From NCBI GenBank assembly GCA_033064195.1, contig JARBJD010000012.1:310001-374000 (forward strand): a stretch of 64,000 nucleotides of DNA. Reading direction: 5' to 3'. Positions 34,455 through 45,940 of this stretch are shown piece after piece. The notes under the pieces were generated by a model. It had not been told where the DNA came from. It saw only the letters and a program-made list of their open reading frames with translations, and did not search any database. Origin of the DNA: Blattamonas nauphoetae. Its lineage: Eukaryota; Preaxostyla; Oxymonadida. The translations under genes and the position numbers were made by a program. Every line of letters starts with the position of its first letter. Position 1 is the first letter of the stretch.

Positions 34455-34738
34455 GGATTTGAACACTTCACTGAAGACATTTGAACTCGCAAAGTTTCGT
34501 TTTTCATCCTTCTCAGCGTGGGTATGTCGTGATTGAGTGACGTTCATCAGATTCATAGACTCGATGAGTCTTTGAATCGAGAGAAGGCTGTTGTGAGTCT
34601 CAGAAGAGAAATACTGAATAATAGCTTCATCGATGGAATATCGAACGTGTGGATTGGTGAATACTCGACAATTTCGAAGATGTATCATCTATAAAACGCT
34701 CAACAGACAGATCAACCCAAGAACACTTTTGAGTTCAT
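34248..34738 (-). CDS. possible small minus-strand gene overlapping the FCF1 end
   Basis: A tiny exon (34727-34738, MNSK) could join across a 38-nt intron to a frame from 34688 ([20 protein letters not shown]...[11 protein letters not shown]). The first 85 codons look protein-like. The frame then runs antisense through the last FCF1 exons to a stop at 34248, where it loses that character. No family is recognised. The remainder, 34739-34898, shows nothing. Confidence 0.25.
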
Positions 34739-34898
34739 TTGGAATGAATGGTGATGTCCAGAACGATGAGAGTTAGTTCTGATGAATAAATGTGGAGTGA
34801 ATCAAAACCGATCATATTTCTAAGAGACATGAAATAAGGACGGCGAATAGAGATGAAGTGTATTCACAAAAAGAAAGACGATGAAACGATGATTCATA

Positions 34899-37427
34899 TC
34901 AAATTCCAAAATCAGAATCATCTTCTGTACTCATTTTCTTCCGTGCTTTCATTGCACCCTGCTTGTTTGCTTGCGATTCATACAGATCACGGATGAACTC
35001 CGACGAACTCGCATCTCTGGGTCCTTTCTCATCCGAGCGATCCCGCATGAAGCGAGGGAATCGGAGAGAAATACCTTCACCCTGATGAGAGGAAGACGAG
35101 AATGGAAGATGAGTCGGAGTGAAGAATAAAAACACAAGAAATGGGGAGGACGGGAAGACAAACTGTGTGCGTGAACTGTCTCGCTGACTTGTGCAGAGGA
35201 GAGACCGAGTAATCAGCCCCTTTCAGCTCCCAAACAAGCTTCGGCTCAAACCAAACATCTGGCTTGACTCGCGGGTCCTCTGAAAATGCAAACTTGAACC
35301 TTGGATTCATCCGCTTCAGCTCGTCCTCCCCAATCGACAAGTCAGTCAACGCCTTCGAGAACTTCTCCAGATCCGCCTCGCTAAATCCTGTGCCGACTTT
35401 GCACACTGTTTGATATTCTCCGTCTTCTTGGTCGTAACATGCCATCAGAAAGCCTCCGTACACGCCAGTCCTCTTGCCCTTCCCAATATACCCTCCGATG
35501 GGCACAAGATCGACTGTATCGCCTGTAGTGTCCATGTAATCCTTTTTTAGCTTCGCCCAACTGGAACTGCGTCCAGATTCGTACACAGAGTCGAGTGATT
35601 TGACCATCAGTCCTTCACACTTATCTTTCACTGAGCGATCCAATAATGCGGCTATTTCGTCTTCATCTGAGAGATCTTCTCCAATAGCATATCGAAACGT
35701 ATTTTGGGTTTCTGCAAAATTGTCCCGAAGGATCTGACGTCGCTCTCTGAGAGTGCAGTTCAGTAGAGACCTTCCGTCAAAGAAAAGCATGTCAAAAGCG
35801 AACACGCAGACAGGAACCTTAATGCTTTCGATTTTAACGTCCTTTCGAGGCCGTTGCGTCAGAATCTGGAACGGGAGGATTTCTTTTGTGGATGGGTCGA
35901 CAGCTACTATTTCTGAATCTAAAATGAAACTCTTTTCCGGGAATTTGCGTCCATTCATCACATATTGAAGAGCATCAGGAAACCTGCCCGTCAAATCTTC
36001 GCTATTTCTCGAGTAAATCGATGGAGGCTTATTTCCACCAGGAAAGTGGAACTGTGCGCGTTGCCCATCGTATTTGTATTCACATGTGCATTCAGTCGCG
36101 GTTTGTCCACTCACTTTTTGTAGTGCATCTGTAACACTCTTTGTAGGCTTCGCTAACATAGCAATGATTGGGATTCCAGGAGTAATGATACAATCAGTAT
36201 CCAGTGCCTCGAACCCACCCTTAGTCAAGGCGGCAATCATTCGTTCAAACGAGCTTGTTTCAGACCATGCACGTTCCATTCGAGTTTGTGCATCCTCGAG
36301 AGAGAAAGGAGCAACGATTTTGCCATCGGGTGGAGTGCATACACAAGCATTTGCCAGTGCACTCAAGACAGTCTTTATTCCAAGATTTGCACGAAGTGCT
36401 CCTTGAAGCATTCTCGTGATAAATCGAGTTTCGCATTGCTTGCAGGAGGAGTAGAGGGAATTGATCAACTTTTTCTTCTGATCTGTGGACTTAGAGAGAT
36501 TGAATTCACTGAAAAAGAAAACCTTATTACCAGACATCTGAGCGATTTCTCTGAATTTCTTGAAGACATGATCACAAGTGAGAGGAGGTGGTGGAAAGAG
36601 TGTCCTTTGAGTGTTGCGACATCTCTGAAAAGTAAACGAGAGCAAAGAATACCTCTGCAACGAGACCGAGATCCCCATACTCATGAACCAATCTTTTGAT
36701 TTCATCTAACTTTTTGCCTGTGCTCTGAGAGAGGTCAGTGTGATGAGAAGCAGACATCTTGTAGTGCTTGAGAAATAATTCCATCACCAACGCCAAGTTC
36801 AATTCCTTTGTATGGTTCAAAAATCTGTCATCCAAGTGAGTTGAAAGAAGAGATACCATGTTTGAGCAGAGATACACGCATGATGTAAGATCTGACGGAG
36901 TTCGTGTGATGACCGTTCTGAAGAAGTCACACATCATATGAATGTGTTCAAGACTATGAAATATGGACTGTGACATGAAAAAAGTTTTTGATACCGTTTT
37001 GTTGTTTGTTCCAGTCTCTCTAGTGTATTTGCCAGAGCGAGGAAAGGGACTGGGGCGCCTGGTTTCCAATCGGGTTCAGGAATTGGATTGTCAGTATACC
37101 CACTGATGATATGAGTTCCTTACTTTTGAAAAGAACAAACATTGAACTTGGTTTTCCTGTAAACTGACTCATCGCCTTCGAACCTGCAACAGCTTTGATT
37201 CCCGACTTCGACGTGGAAACTGGACGCTTGGCAGATGTATCGTCAAATTTTTTAAGTGTTAGTGGTTTGGAGGCAGGTGCAGGTTGTTCTTGGACAGATT
37301 CAGAGTCATCACTCGAATCAATCATGATGTCAGTGTGCTCAGATTCTTCATCCAGATCATGTAGAAGTTTTGTTTGCTTAACTTTTGGAGCCTCTGCTTT
37401 TGGTTTGAAAGACAGAGTGGTCTGCAT
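34899..37427 (-). CDS. LIG1: DNA ligase I (ATP-dependent)
   Basis: Minus-strand exons 37141-37427, 36995-37102, 36653-36953, 36531-36624, 35164-36482, 34899-35081 (763 residues). The N-terminus MQTTLSF is a PCNA-box-like start. DWKPGAPVPFLALANTLERL and GDLGLVAE mark the DNA-binding domain. EYKYDGQRAQ carries the nucleotidyl Lys (about residue 397). SRNSEDLTGRFPD, EGLMVKSLD and WAKLKKDY are later ligase motifs, and GISLRFPRF ends the OB domain. It seals Okazaki nicks. The intron at 36483-36530 (48 nt) is uncertain: reading through also stays open and adds 16 residues. Confidence 0.93.
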
Positions 37428-37597
37428 TTTGAATTATTTCTTGTGGGTCATCGATTGAGGATCACAATGGACTGTCCTAAGGAGAATTATGTGAGTTATT
37501 CCCATGTATTCAAAAGTAGTAATTTGAAAACTCAAAAATTTCAGTGATTGAAGCACTGAGTAACCTCCAAGCGCTTCCAGCGTTTGATGAAATGAGA

Positions 37598-38669
37598 TTA
37601 CTGGCGACGACGCACTTTTGTGATCGCACCTTGTTGCTTGATGGATGCAATATGACGCGAAGCCTCTGAAAAAGATAAATAAGGTAAAAGCAAACGGCAT
37701 TCTTCACAGATAATTTCTGTGATTCGATCAGACTTCCTAAAGATGGTATTGGCTGATTTGCACGCTGGGCATTGCACGTATTGAACTATATAGAAGGGAG
37801 AATATGATAAACGGATCAAATTGATGAATGTTTGAGTATGGACGACATACGGACATATTGACGGAGGACTTTCTCGATTGCGACGTTATCGTATTTCTCG
37901 CGGAGAATAAGGGCATTTTGGGGATTCAAGTTACCCTTGCATCCAAGCTCAGTCAAAAGGAATTGTTCCACATGGTCAATGGGACGATGAATGCTGACGA
38001 AATGAGCGGAAGAGAGACACACCTTTTACACACATCCTCGAAGTTGTTAACCATTGTGTTTCGTCCTGTTCCCTTCTGCACGATGGGAGTTCTCATACGG
38101 ATGCGATTTCCTGTTTTCTGATGTTCCACGAGTTCAGGATGGTTCTTCGCGAGGATATTGCGACATTTGTCCAATGTCTGCATAAAATTAGAGTGATTGA
38201 AAGAATTATACATCTTCGTAGGTCATTTCAACATCTTGTGGGAGTTCTGGGACATTATTATCATCTGAATTTGAAGAATGATAGAATGTGAGACATACAG
38301 GTGGTCCCATCAGAGTTAAACGTGATCTTTGGACGACGATATCCATATACAGCTGTGGAGAACAAAAGTAAACATAATGTCAAGAACAGAAGCCTACAGG
38401 TGGGAGGACCACGATGGACAACAGCCTGACTGGATGCATCAGGCGATTGACCGGGGGCAGGTGTGGACTTATTTTCATCATTGGAAGTTGTAGAAGGATC
38501 GGTAAATCCCTTCGTTTTCATGGTTTCGAAGAATGAGACTTGTCTCTTTCTTGGTCGTTTTTTCATTCCAAAGAGTTTGATGAGTTCCTCACTCACTAAA
38601 ACAAACATACAAAGAGAATAGTGTCACAAAACAGGGTGATATACATTTAGTTTCTGTTTCGTTTGGCAT
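37598..38669 (-). CDS. EIF2S2: translation initiation factor eIF2 beta
   Basis: Minus-strand exons 38645-38669, 38398-38595, 38299-38352, 38212-38264, 38023-38177, 37851-37993, 37696-37785, 37598-37665 (261 residues). A basic N-terminus precedes MTYEDTLDKCRNILAKNHPE, PIVQKGTGRNTMVNNFEDVC, HVEQFLLTELGCKGNL and the zinc ribbon CPAC...CEEC, then HIASIKQQ. eIF2 beta is part of the eIF2 complex that brings Met-tRNAi to the ribosome. It lacks the long poly-Lys blocks of animals. Introns are 29-65 nt; the last is 30 nt and splits a zinc-ribbon Cys pair region. Confidence 0.93.
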
Positions 38670-38736
38670 GTGAATTGATCAACACCAAAGTTGTGAACAA
38701 GGTAAAACCCCCTTTTGCCTGTTAATCGCAAACACG

Positions 38737-39351
38737 ATGGGTATGCTTTTGTCTTCTTTTCAGAATGAATTTGATCTCTATTTCTCTTCAAACTGTGAAA
38801 TTTTCTATTTTACGTCTGAATGAGCAGCCCCAACAAGAGCAGTCGAACTTCGCAAACAATCAAAGGAAGAACTCCTGAAACAACTGAAAGACCTCAAATC
38901 TGAGCTCCTCAAGCTCCGTATCTCCAAAGTTGCCTCAAGCAACCCCCAGAACCTCTCTAAGCTGTGTGAAACATGCTTTTTTCAATCCATCACGAATCTC
39001 TTATATCGTCCTCGTCATATAGCCGTGTTGTTCGCAAGAGCATTGCCCGTGTTCTCACTGTCATGAACCAGAAGACTCGTGCTTCTGTCGCCAAATTCTG
39101 GAGAGGTATTTTTGACTTTCATGTGAATTGACTCTTCTTCTGCTTTCTCATCCTTTTAGAGAAGAAATACTCTCCAACTGATCTTCGCAAGAAGAAGGTA
39201 GACTATTTCTTTTCTTTTACTCTGATTATTATCATTTTCTTAGACCCGCGCCATCCGCAGAAAGCTCACAAAAACACAGGTTACCAAGAAAACAAGAAGA
39301 GCTGAGCGTAAGGAAGTGAAGGTTGCACGCTTTGCTGTTCGCTCTGCATAA
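38737..39351 (+). CDS. RPL35: ribosomal protein L35 (uL29)
   Basis: Exons 38737-38740, 38828-38963, 39023-39105, 39160-39197, 39244-39351 (122 residues; family about 123). The first exon is only ATGG. Landmarks: ELRKQSKEELLKQLKDLKSE, RVVRKSIARVLTVMNQK, KKYSPTDLRKKKTRAIRRKL. It belongs to the 60S subunit near the exit tunnel. An intron right after the start codon is common in ribosomal protein genes. The divergent eIF2 beta gene starts only 67 bp away. Confidence 0.96.
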
Positions 39352-39568
39352 TCTTCATTCACTTCGATTGCTTGCGAATGAATTCTCGACTTTTCGTCAA
39401 CGAACCGAACTTTCTGCTGCATGACACACACAACTCGCATATTCAATTCAGGGAAGACAGTAAAAAGTTGTTGTGGCAAGGTATATGCATGTTCAAAAGT
39501 TCTGAATCAAGAACTCCATGGAGAAAAAAAGAAAGTGATTAATCAATAGTGGAGAGAATGTGATGTCT

Positions 39569-40343
39569 TTACTGCTTTCCACGAGCTGTACGTTCAAGAG
39601 CGCTTCTGTGGGTTATCTCAGAAAGTGCAGGACTTGCTTCACAAGCTTGACGGAGTCCAGTAATTGCTGCTCCTCTGTCCTTCGCTCCAAATACACTTGA
39701 CCCGGCGACAATAACATTTGCACCAGCCGGGGCAGCCTGTTTGATTGTGTTTTGGTCAAGACCACCATCGACTTGAATGAGAAGCTCCGGGTATTTCTGG
39801 CGGAGTGTTGCAACCTTTGGCATCATGTCAGCCATGAACGATTGACCCCCAAAGCCTGGTTCAACAGTCATAACAAGAATCATGTCAACCATTGATGGGA
39901 TATCAACAGTTTCTGAGAATGGAAAAGAGAGATTAGAGAGAGATGGGTATCACACCCCATAGAGATTCAACTGGTGTTTTAGGCTTGATCGAAACACCAA
40001 CAAGCATTCCAGAGTCCTTGATCGATTGAATAAGATCCACGATTTGGACTTCCTTAGGGACGGCTTCGAGATGGAATGTGAACATGTCTGCACCTGCTTC
40101 CTTGAATGCCTTCACATAGTTCTGTGGATTTTCAACCATTAAATGACAGTCCATGAAGGCAGTGGAATGTTTCTTGAGACATTTCACAACAGGTGCACCA
40201 ATGGTGAGATTTGGGACGAAGTGACCATCCATCACATCAATGTGGAGCCAGTCTGCACCATTCTGCTTGACAATGGCCAATGATTCGTCAGCTAGACGAG
40301 CAAAGTCGCAGCTGAGCATAGACGGCGCGATAAAGCATTTCAT
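39569..40343 (-). CDS. RPE: ribulose-5-phosphate 3-epimerase
   Basis: Minus-strand exons 39956-40343 and 39569-39912 (243 residues). It interconverts ribulose- and xylulose-5-phosphate in the pentose phosphate pathway, using a metal in a TIM barrel. [63 protein letters not shown] and VAGSSVFG give all metal and phosphate sites. The start MKCFIAPSM is family-typical. The 43-nt intron is supported by alignment. There is a C-terminal extension of about 15 residues. Confidence 0.96.
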
Positions 40344-40443
40344 TATTGTTGGAGACCTTTCGTTAATTGGGTGGGTCCGATCTGGTTTCTTACCCTTAAT
40401 TTTCTTTCTTTTCAACAAGCCATCGCATTGGAAACGATATTCG

Positions 40444-42509
40444 ATGACAAAACGGATCAACAAGTTCAATTTTCATTTTTACAGTGATCCATTTAATTAT
40501 CTTCCCGTTTCACTCCTCTAATCCTCTTAGAAAGGACAATCCGTTTTATGTCCCGAAAGGCAGTAAAGCATTCGACATAGTAGCAGAAGAAGAAAAAAGA
40601 AAGAAGGAGGTGCGAATTGTGCACTATTTTTGCATCATCTTTCTTGCTTTTCACCTCAATTACTCTCCTCATCGATCCATTTCATTCATTCTCATCTTTC
40701 TAGGAAAAGGAAAGGCTCAACCGTGAAGGAGCAGCTGCAGTCCCACAAAGATACAAACGTGTTTCACGAAGAGAGCTAACTGGCGATCCCATCACACTTC
40801 ACCCTGTCCCTGACAATCCTCGTATGTTTCTCGCTTGACTGAAGATGATTGGTGCTTCTACAACTCTTTTTGATCATATTACTAGCCATATTCCGTATTC
40901 GCGAACCAAGAGAGCCGATGAGGGACTTTATCCAGAAAAAACGTGAGATGTTCATTGTTGGGATGTTAATCAAGGAAAAGGAAGAAGAAATCTCAAAAAT
41001 GAATCTTCAATGTCAAAAAGAAGAAGAAAAGCTCAAGTTTGTTTCAATTATGTTTGAATACCTCCTCTTAGAAAAGAATTCCAGCAACTCGAAGAACAGA
41101 AACAAAATCATGATCGTGCAGTTCGACAATCTCATCAGGACACACAAGAAGCTAGTCATAGGGCTGGTCTTGAAGCAGAGGAACAACAAAAAATGAAACA
41201 AGAACTGAAGCGTCTCGATCAACAAATCGCAAAAACCCAAGCCGACCTGGACAAGGTTAAAGACAAGGAACAGGAATACCGAGAGTTCAAACTGTTTCTG
41301 GACCGTCTCATTGAGCCCGACATTCTCGAAATTCGACTTGAAACCGAACAGAAGAAAGAACAGGAACGACAACAGAAACACCTCGACATCCTCCGTCAGA
41401 TTGAGGAACTCGAGCGAAAACTCAAACTTTTCCAGCAAGGCCTCACCTTATCAATTGATGACGAGGAAGCAGCCGCTAATGCAGCAGTGGATATGACAGA
41501 ACCAGCCAAGCCTGGAAAGCCAGGTGATGGGGCGGGGGTGAGCTGGGCTGTGACGGGCGGAGCACCGACATATCAACCCGACGACGCGATTCCGGAAGAG
41601 AACCCGGAGGAGACAAGAGAGCAGGTGATTGCGAATCTCCAGGCACAGATTGCTGCGCTGAAGAAGAAGGCAGATCGGGCCCTCATTGTCACGCCGCAGG
41701 AAGAGCAGGAGTGGATGTTCTTCAACGACCCTGACAAGATTCAGGAAGTGCTGTCGAAATTGAAAGACGACAACTTGTTTCTGACGCAGATGAGGCAGGA
41801 CGAGGAGGTGCTCTTGGAGCAGAGCCAGCAGCGGCAGCAGACAGAAAACGAGAGATTGTGTGGACTTGTTTGTGTTCATTCTCTGCAGACAGGAACGGAT
41901 TGACGAGATCACACTCCATTCGGAAGAGCTGGACGAGCTGATTGCGAAGGAGGAAGCCAAACTGATGCAACTGAACAGCACAATCAACACGCGAGGCATC
42001 TCGCGAGATGCGATGAGCGAGGAGACGAAGCTGGCTGAGAAGATCCATCAGATCTACACCGACCTCAAGTGCGACGACCACGGATATTCTGTGCAGAACA
42101 CTATTTTGGTGTGTTGTCCCTTTCCTCCATTCATCCAATTGCACAGATTCTGGGGGCGATTGAGAAGCATTTGTTGTTCCTGCTCCGAACTGTCGAGTCG
42201 CTGAACCAAATCGACTCTGAGATGGTTCAGGCGCTGCTCAAGGTTTCATTGTCCCTCTTCTCATTTTGTCAGAAAAAAACACAACTACGGTTCGCTGCGA
42301 ATCGAGCTGCCCAAACAGCGGAATTGGAGAGGAAGAACCACGAAAGGAACGAAGCTGCTCTGAAGAGGTCGACAGGGCCGACAGTGAAGAAGGTGGGACG
42401 ACCAGAGATGTTCAGGTCGGCGAAGCCGAAAGTTCACAAAAAAACTGTTCAAGTTGAGAAGAAAATGACGGAAGAAGAACAGGAGGAGTTAGAATTTTTC
42501 ACAGATTAG
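40444..42509 (+). CDS. CFAP100: CFAP100/MIA1-like flagellar coiled-coil protein
   Basis: Exons 40444-40463, 40531-40609, 40704-40821, 40886-41036, 41072-41857, 41889-42108, 42147-42242, 42273-42509 (568 residues). It begins with DNPFYVPKGSKAFDIVAEEE, like the NPFxxP start of CFAP100. The DUF4200 coiled coil follows (PMRDFIQKKREMFIVGMLIK... EYREFKLFLDRLIE), then long heptad helices to a basic end. In algae CFAP100 with CFAP73 forms the MIA complex that tunes inner-arm dynein I1. Introns are 30-94 nt. CFAP73 or another DUF4200 member is possible. Confidence 0.75.
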
Positions 42510-42608
42510 GGTCTTGTTTATCATCTCATTCCCATTTCATAATTGTATCTTGATTCTGTGAGCTCTTGAAACAGAGAACCCACAAAATACTTTTTCCAGG
42601 TCTCTTCG

Positions 42609-43847
42609 ATGACCAGTGAGGTTTGGCTCGAAAAGTACCGTCCTAAAAACTTAGACGATGTTGTTGGCAACCAAGCAGCAATTGATCGTCTGAAAGTATG
42701 CATCCGTGATGGCACAATTCCGAATATCATTCTTTCTGGTCCTCCTGGAACTGGCAAAACGACATGTGTTCTTTGTATTGCACGGACCCTTCTTGGCGAT
42801 CAATATAAGGAAGCTGTGCTTGAATTGAATGCCTCAGATGAACGAGGAATTGACGTTGTTCGAAACAAAATCAAAATGTTTGCTCAGAAGAAAGTGACTC
42901 TTCCAGCTGGACGCCCGAAGATAATTATTCTGGACGAAGTTGATAGGTGTGTTTTTCACTTAATATAACAATATACATCCCCTCTTCTCACTCTTCCTTC
43001 CAGTATGACGGATGGAGCTCAGCAAGCTCTTCGTCGAATCATGGAGATCTATTCTGGCACAACACGTTTTGCTCTCGCATGTAACAACTCATCACAAGTC
43101 ATTGAGCCTATTCAAAGGTTTGTGGTCGCTCTTCATCTGGCGAAATTTTTCTAAATTTTCATCCTCTCCACTTTTCTCTCAAACTCCATATTCTTCTTCT
43201 ACATTGTTCCATTTTCACTCCTTTCATTCATTTTCCTCCAAAATTTCTCCAGTCGATGTGCTATCCTCCGATTCACTCGTCTCTCTGACAAAGACATCCT
43301 CAAGCGGCTCTGTGTTGTCGCTGAGGCAGAGAAAGTGCCAGCAGACAACGCTGGAATGGGGGCCCTCATCTTCACAGCACAGGGAGATATGCGACAAGCC
43401 ATCAACAACATGCAGTCAACGTTCTACGGCTTCGGAAAGATTGACGCTGAAAGTGTCTTCAAAGTGTGCGACCAGCCCCACCCGGAAATCGTGAAGAAGA
43501 TTGTTGAGCACTGCATTGATGGACAGATCAACCAGGCGTTGGAACTCTCCAACTTCCTTCTGGGAAAAGTGTGTCAAACCTCTCTGATTTCATGCAGCCT
43601 CCCTTCCTTCTTTCTCCATCAGGGATATTCCGGGCTGGACGTGGTGAGCACCTTGTTTTACTTGATTCCTCGTTTGGGGATTGAAGAAGAGGTCAAGTTC
43701 TGTCTCATCCGTGAAGTGTCTGAGGCTCAACTTGTCCTCCTCGACGGTGCTGAGGATTCTGTTCAACTGAGTGGTCTCCTTGCGAGGATGTGTGCGATTG
43801 CTCTCAGGTCTGGCTGGCCAGGCACACACAAACCAACATTTTCTTGA
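42609..43847 (+). CDS. RFC2: replication factor C subunit (human RFC2 / yeast Rfc4 type)
   Basis: Exons 42609-42946, 43004-43117, 43253-43568, 43623-43847 (330 residues). The clamp loader small subunit has [16 protein letters not shown], Walker [10 protein letters not shown], Walker B ILDEVDS, the SRC motif with arginine finger (QSRCAILRF), and [20 protein letters not shown], which is specific to this subunit. It opens and loads PCNA at primer ends. Introns are 57, 135 and 54 nt; the first two each split a Ser codon after AG. Confidence 0.95.
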
Positions 43848-44308
43848 GTCGTCTTTCTCTCTTTTTTTCTCATTTCAACTGTCTTCCTTCTGAATGAAAA
43901 ACTTCTGTCTTTCTTTCATCATTTCATGAGTCTTCTTTCATGATTGTCTGCTCTGGTGAAAAAAAACTCCTCTAAAATTCATTTCACCACTTTATGAACG
44001 ACATTATTGAGAAAAGAAAAACATGCAAGAGTTGGTTCGTGAGTATTGTGACGAAGAATGTTGAGAGAGATTCTTAGATCGAAAATGTGTTATTCTGGAA
44101 AACATTGTCTTTGTATCCCTTCAGAATGATTGGTTTGATTTTGCAGTGTGATTTCGGTGAGTTTCTTCCAAAGTACCCGAGAATTGACGCTTGTCAAATA
44201 TAGGTGGTTGATAATGACACCTGAGACCAGTCCACAGAAGTTCTCATCAGATAGAATGCCGCTCGAAGAGTAGTGTTTGAGGCGCAGATCTGTTTTGTTC
44301 AGGATACC
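43848..44308. other. intergenic stretch between convergent genes
   Basis: This 460-bp AT-rich stretch lies between the RFC2 and EFCAB11 stop codons. Only short frames are present. No gene, repeat or RNA structure is evident. Confidence 0.5.
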
Positions 44309-45007
44309 CTATGAAAGTGGAAGAACTGTCATGACACGTTCAAAGTCTTTATATGAAACCTGGAGGAATTAAATTATTGAAAAATGCGAACTTTTCCATC
44401 GTTATCCCGATCAGCCTCACGAAATGCTCGGAGAAGAGCATCCTTTTTTAGAACTGGAGCAACATCATTCGCAACACTCTCAAAGTCGGAGTACGAAATA
44501 TATCCACATCCACTCATGTCAAACAAATGAAATAGTTTTCTAGTTTCATCCTCTTGATCCATATATGCAGCACGATCGAGGAGAACTCGAGTAAACTGTG
44601 TTTCAGTGATTGCTGAACGAAACAGAAAAGAGGTGAACAGACGATGATGGAAAACATATGAGAAAGAGATAGATGTCACTAGAAAAAGTGTTCAAACTGT
44701 TTGAATTCTGGAATATGACTTGTAATTCTGGCTAGAAGCGACATGTCGAAAAAATGGAAGTTGTGAAGAGAACAAGTGAAAAATAGGCATAATGGTGCAC
44801 GAATGTCCGTGAAGAAACCTTTAAATGATGAAATTAGGGATAAACCTTTGATGGCTTGAATCCAAACGTTGCGATACATGCAAGTTTAAAATTGGATTTA
44901 CTTATGCATTGGGGTCCATCTGAGTATTTCTGAAAGTTCTGTTTGATTCGCTGTGAAAGGTGTAAAGGTACTGATCGTTTCTGCACAGTATAATTTGATG
45001 CTTGCAT
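44309..45007 (-). CDS. EFCAB11: EF-hand protein of the EFCAB11 type
   Basis: Minus-strand exons 44846-45007, 44698-44731, 44392-44612, 44309-44359 (155 residues; human EFCAB11 163). ISKSNFKLACIATFGFKPSK matches the first half-domain. Then ETRKLFHLFDMSGCGYISYS and FREADRDNDGKVSYKDFE give two Ca-binding loops (DMSGCGYISYSD is weaker; DRDNDGKVSYKD is good). The 34-nt exon was placed by reading phase. Its role is uncertain; relatives are linked to cilia or the cytoskeleton. Introns are 32, 85 and 114 nt. Confidence 0.75.
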
Positions 45008-45092
45008 GTCACCAATTGAAGTCGACTTACTCAACTGGGCCGATCAAGAGAATGTTCGAATGGTTTGATTGTGGGCGTGATCATCAAGGATC

Positions 45093-45744
45093 ATGGTTTT
45101 CGAGGTTGAAATCGCTCAGGATGCTACGACCTTCCAAGTTCCACAATCAAGCATCAATCAAATTAACATTGTCTCATATTTTTATAAATTACTCTCTCAG
45201 TACTACAATCCACGAAACGGCGACATGAGACACTTTGGAAACTTCATTGTGGAAACTTTCGTTTCTTATTCTCAAATTTGGAGATCAATTAACCAATATT
45301 ATATTGATGGAACTCAAAACATCATTCCAATCAAACAAATGTATCCTCAGCAGATCGCAGACATGAGTTTGCAGCCATAGTCAATTCAACTTCGTTTTCT
45401 CTCTCAGTTAATACAGTTTCTGGTTGCACCAACGAAGGTTTTCGGTTTTGGTTTGAATTCGAACCAAATGCGATGAGGCAAAAGCAATATCTTATCATGA
45501 CCTTCATTCCTTCTGCTGTTCCAGCAACACTACTCAATGTTTGTTTTTCTTTCTTCTTTTGACCTGCCCACAGATTTTGCAACACGTTAACACATTCCTC
45601 GGGACGAGGGACATCATCAAGCAAAAGGCTCTCTACTTCGGTGTTAGCACTCAGTCTTTCCTCCAAAACAATCCACAATCACAAATGCCATCCATTTACA
45701 TTCAAACTGTCCAACCAGGCAATCTACCCGCATCAGGACCCTAA
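45093..45744 (+). CDS. unassigned conserved-looking protein
   Basis: Exons 45093-45340, 45361-45538, 45574-45744 (198 residues), starting MVFEVEIAQDATTFQVPQ. The middle reads NIVSYFYKLLSQYYNPRNGD and GFRFWFEFEPNAMRQKQY; the end is Gln/Pro-rich. The frame change near 45340 is solved only by a 20-nt GT...AG intron, far shorter than others here. An indel or unseen exon structure is the alternative. I do not recognise the family. It is divergent from EFCAB11, with 85 bp between starts. Confidence 0.5.
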
Positions 45745-45940
45745 GCCTCTCCATTTCATCTTCATTTCGTCATACTTACCCGTCTTTATTTGAAACACGT
45801 TTTTCTGAATTTTCTTCTCTATCCTCAAGTTGTATCTTTCTGCATTATTAAAAAATGTTTCTTTGGCTAGATTTCTGGGATCCATCCCGTGATGGTGTTT
45901 TTCTCGCTCTTTTGTCAAGAATTCTTTTCCTTAGATTGGG

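Noticed and set aside
45331-45678. 115-codon minus-strand frame
   Set aside because: It is antisense to the better spliced plus-strand gene at 45093-45744 and has no independent support.
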